Notes under the pieces: model-generated
Database searches by the model: none
The model's input: only the letters and a program-made list of their open reading frames with translations
Told to the model about the DNA's origin: nothing
Assembly: GCF_008579165.1 (NCBI RefSeq)
Contig: NZ_BKCN01000036.1
Source of the DNA: Iodidimonas nitroreducens
GTDB lineage: Bacteria; Pseudomonadota; Alphaproteobacteria; Sphingomonadales; Rhodothalassiaceae
DNA: 7,511 bases
Reading direction: 5' to 3' (one strand)
Translations under genes and position numbers: made by a program
Shown: piece by piece, positions 6,423 to 7,511 of the stretch
Position numbering within the stretch: position 1 is the stretch's first letter
Layout: every line of letters begins with the position of its first letter

Positions 6423-6788
6423 ATGCCAATCGATTTCAAGTTTAGAAAGACTGCCGTTGGCACTCTGACAACCCAAATCGGCGTTTATGTTCTAGCCGAC
6501 TTGGATAACGTTCCAATCTATGTTGGTCAGTCAAAAGACGGTATCCGTAAGAGAGTGCAACGTCACCTGACATCCGCCCGTTCGGACGTAATTGCGAACA
6601 GGCAGATCGACGTTTGGGAAGTTGCATATGTGTGGGCTTTTCCCATTGATGATGCTGAGGTAATCAGCGCATTGGAGGCTGCCTTGTTTCATCAACTCCA
6701 CCCGCAGTCGCGATTGATGAATGGCAAGCTCCCCCCGTCCCACCTGCTGACTTCGAGGTTCCTGAACCATCCGCAATCGTACAAGTAA
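6423..6788 (+). CDS. GIY-YIG nuclease domain protein, C-terminus probably lost by frameshift
   Basis: A 121-aa reading frame with a full GIY-YIG core: GVYVL (20-24), IYVGQS (32-37), GIRKRVQRHL with the catalytic arginine (40-49), LEAALFHQLHP with Glu85 as metal ligand, and Asn100 in MNGK. These enzymes cut DNA with one metal ion; several restriction enzymes (for example Eco29kI) use this fold. ATG 6423 follows the nuclease stop by 12 bp, with GAGG at 6414-6417, so it belongs to the operon. After MNGK the frame crosses six Cs (6731-6736); from there the -1 frame reads PPVPPADFEVPEPSAIVQV and runs directly into the next ORF, which looks more protein-like than the annotated tail. I infer a lost C or -1 slippage. 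The alternative is two genes coupled at the TAATG at 6786-6790. Confidence 0.8.
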   Translation: MPIDFKFRKTAVGTLTTQIGVYVLADLDNVPIYVGQSKDGIRKRVQRHLTSARSDVIANRQIDVWEVAYVWAFPIDDAEVISALEAALFHQLHPQSRLMNGKLPPSHLLTSRFLNHPQSYK

Positions 6789-7024
6789 TGAGCGATGAGG
6801 AAATCGAGGAGAAGAAAGACCCTGATCTTCGATTGCCACGTCAGGCGCAACACTATGCCCAGCTTGTCGCACACTTCGTAGCCGTCAAAAATTCCAATCA
6901 AGTCGCGGGTGCCATGGACGCCCACTTTGAGAGACTGGACCTGTCGCGTATTTGTGCCGCTCCAAGTGCTCGTTTAAGCCACTTTCCGTTCAAAAGCGAC
7001 CGGACTTTTCCAGCCCAATGCTGA
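6788..7024 (+). pseudogene. C-terminal part of GIY-YIG protein (or separate small gene), cut by the IS
   Basis: ATG 6788 overlaps the preceding stop (TAATG). The host-derived part, to about 6935, reads MSDEEIEEKKDPDLRLPRQ and then a helical stretch through VAHFVAVKNSNQVAGAMDAHFERL. From about 6936 the sequence is that of the insertion sequence, so the last 29 or so codons up to TGA 7022 are not native. The frame stays open upstream through a proline-rich linker to the C-run at 6731-6736, which suggests that this is the C-terminal domain of the GIY-YIG protein. The missing remainder should lie beyond the IS, outside the window. I recognise no family for the segment by itself. Confidence 0.55.
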
Positions 7025-7511
7025 GTGCCGGCGCCGAGGGTTATAGAACCCGTTGATATACTGGAAGATGGCGGTTTCGGCCTGTCGACGCGTTTCCCAA
7101 GTGCGCCGCCAGATCAGCTCGGCCTTGATGGTCTTGAAGAAGGTCTCGACTGCGGCGTTGTCATAACAGTTACCCTTGCCGCTCATCGACACCTTGAACC
7201 CATGCTCGCGCAGGATCTTCTGGTAGTCATACGAACAGTATTGGCTGCCCCTGTCTGTGTGATGAATGCAGCCTTTGGGTGGTGCTCGGAAGGCGATGGC
7301 CATTTTCAGCGCCCGGATCGTCAGATCGCGTTTCATACGGTTACTGACGGCCCAGCCGATGACGCGCCTCGAATGCAGGTCCAGGATCACGGCCAGATAC
7401 AACCATCCCTCGCGGGTCCAGATGTAGCTGATGTCGCCCGCCCATTTCTGGCTCGGTCGATCTGCCGTGAAGTCCCGATCCAGCAGGTTCGGCGCAATGT
7501 TGAACCTATGG
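6936..7511 (-). mobile_element. IS3-family insertion sequence, right-hand part only
   Basis: The element is oriented leftward, with its transposase reading toward 6974. The terminus is placed at 6936, where TGGACCTGTCGCG begins 38 bp outside the transposase stop. IS3 elements start TG and end CA, the interrupted host frame stops making sense at this point, and the distance from stop codon to end is typical. The other end, the orfA gene and the target duplication lie outside the window, so the exact boundary and the subgroup are not established. Confidence 0.6.
6974..7510 (-). CDS. IS3-family transposase OrfB, DDE integrase domain (5'-partial)
   Basis: The last 178 codons of an rve-type integrase are visible, open to the window edge and ending at TAA 6976-6974. 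The DDE triad is intact: Asp in WAGDISYIW (codon 26 of the visible part), Asp in HHTDRGSQY (codon 86) and Glu in VETFFKTIK (codon 122), giving the DD(35)E spacing with a Lys seven residues after the Glu. The C-terminal motif YNPRRRHSALGWKSP is characteristic of OrfB. Normally it is made as an OrfAB fusion by -1 frameshifting from an upstream orfA, which is not in the window. The nearest start-like codon (TTG 7402) is internal and should not be taken as the start. Confidence 0.95.
   Translation of the reverse strand, partial: HRFNIAPNLLDRDFTADRPSQKWAGDISYIWTREGWLYLAVILDLHSRRVIGWAVSNRMKRDLTIRALKMAIAFRAPPKGCIHHTDRGSQYCSYDYQKILREHGFKVSMSGKGNCYDNAAVETFFKTIKAELIWRRTWETRRQAETAIFQYINGFYNPRRRHSALGWKSPVAFERKVA

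Noticed and set aside
1..7511. CRISPR array, tRNA or rRNA genes
   Set aside because: No regularly spaced repeats and no tRNA- or rRNA-like stretch were seen.

Overview
The window looks like an accessory region (genomic island or plasmid) of a proteobacterium with moderately high GC. The codon usage and the types of resolvase, GIY-YIG protein and IS3-family transposase fit an alphaproteobacterium, but no taxonomic marker is present, so this is only an inference. Broken genes, a serine resolvase and an insertion sequence surround a compact restriction-modification-like cluster.

Left part (1-1580). The window opens inside an ImmA/IrrE-type (M78) metallopeptidase gene. Its HELGH motif is visible, but an in-frame stop just upstream suggests a frameshift. 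Next comes a 37-codon remnant of a metallophosphoesterase that still has its Shine-Dalgarno sequence and its GDPHG motif (704-817). A GC-rich hairpin and a cluster of TGTCT-type repeats resembling a resolvase res/operator site precede a complete 183-aa serine recombinase gene (1029-1580).

Central part (1724-4217). A large minus-strand gene encodes a Z1-type superfamily II helicase/NTPase with an N-terminal AlpA/MerR-like helix-turn-helix. It probably starts at a GTG at 4048 with a strong Shine-Dalgarno sequence, so it is shorter than the longest open frame. The divergent control region (4049-4217) holds an almost perfect 50-bp palindrome over the putative Z1 promoter and a smaller GGCGCC-centred palindrome in front of the rightward operon.

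Right part (4218-6935). A tightly packed plus-strand operon encodes a 66-aa ribbon-helix-helix protein (probable regulator), a 381-aa DNA cytosine-5 methyltransferase, a 285-aa PD-(D/E)XK nuclease candidate and a GIY-YIG nuclease. The first three genes overlap, and the fourth follows after 12 bp. The GIY-YIG gene seems to have lost its C-terminal part, first through a one-base shift at a run of six Cs and then through an IS3-family insertion starting at about 6936. The transposase of that element runs leftward out of the window.

Working model: methyltransferase plus nuclease(s) form a type II-like restriction-modification system. The divergent Z1 helicase would be an accessory or alternative effector, and the ribbon-helix-helix protein and/or the helicase's own helix-turn-helix would act on the shared control region. 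Z1 helicases near cytosine methylases are known from MORC/MutL-type restriction systems, but no MORC ATPase is visible here. The combination with two different nuclease folds is the most noteworthy content of the window.
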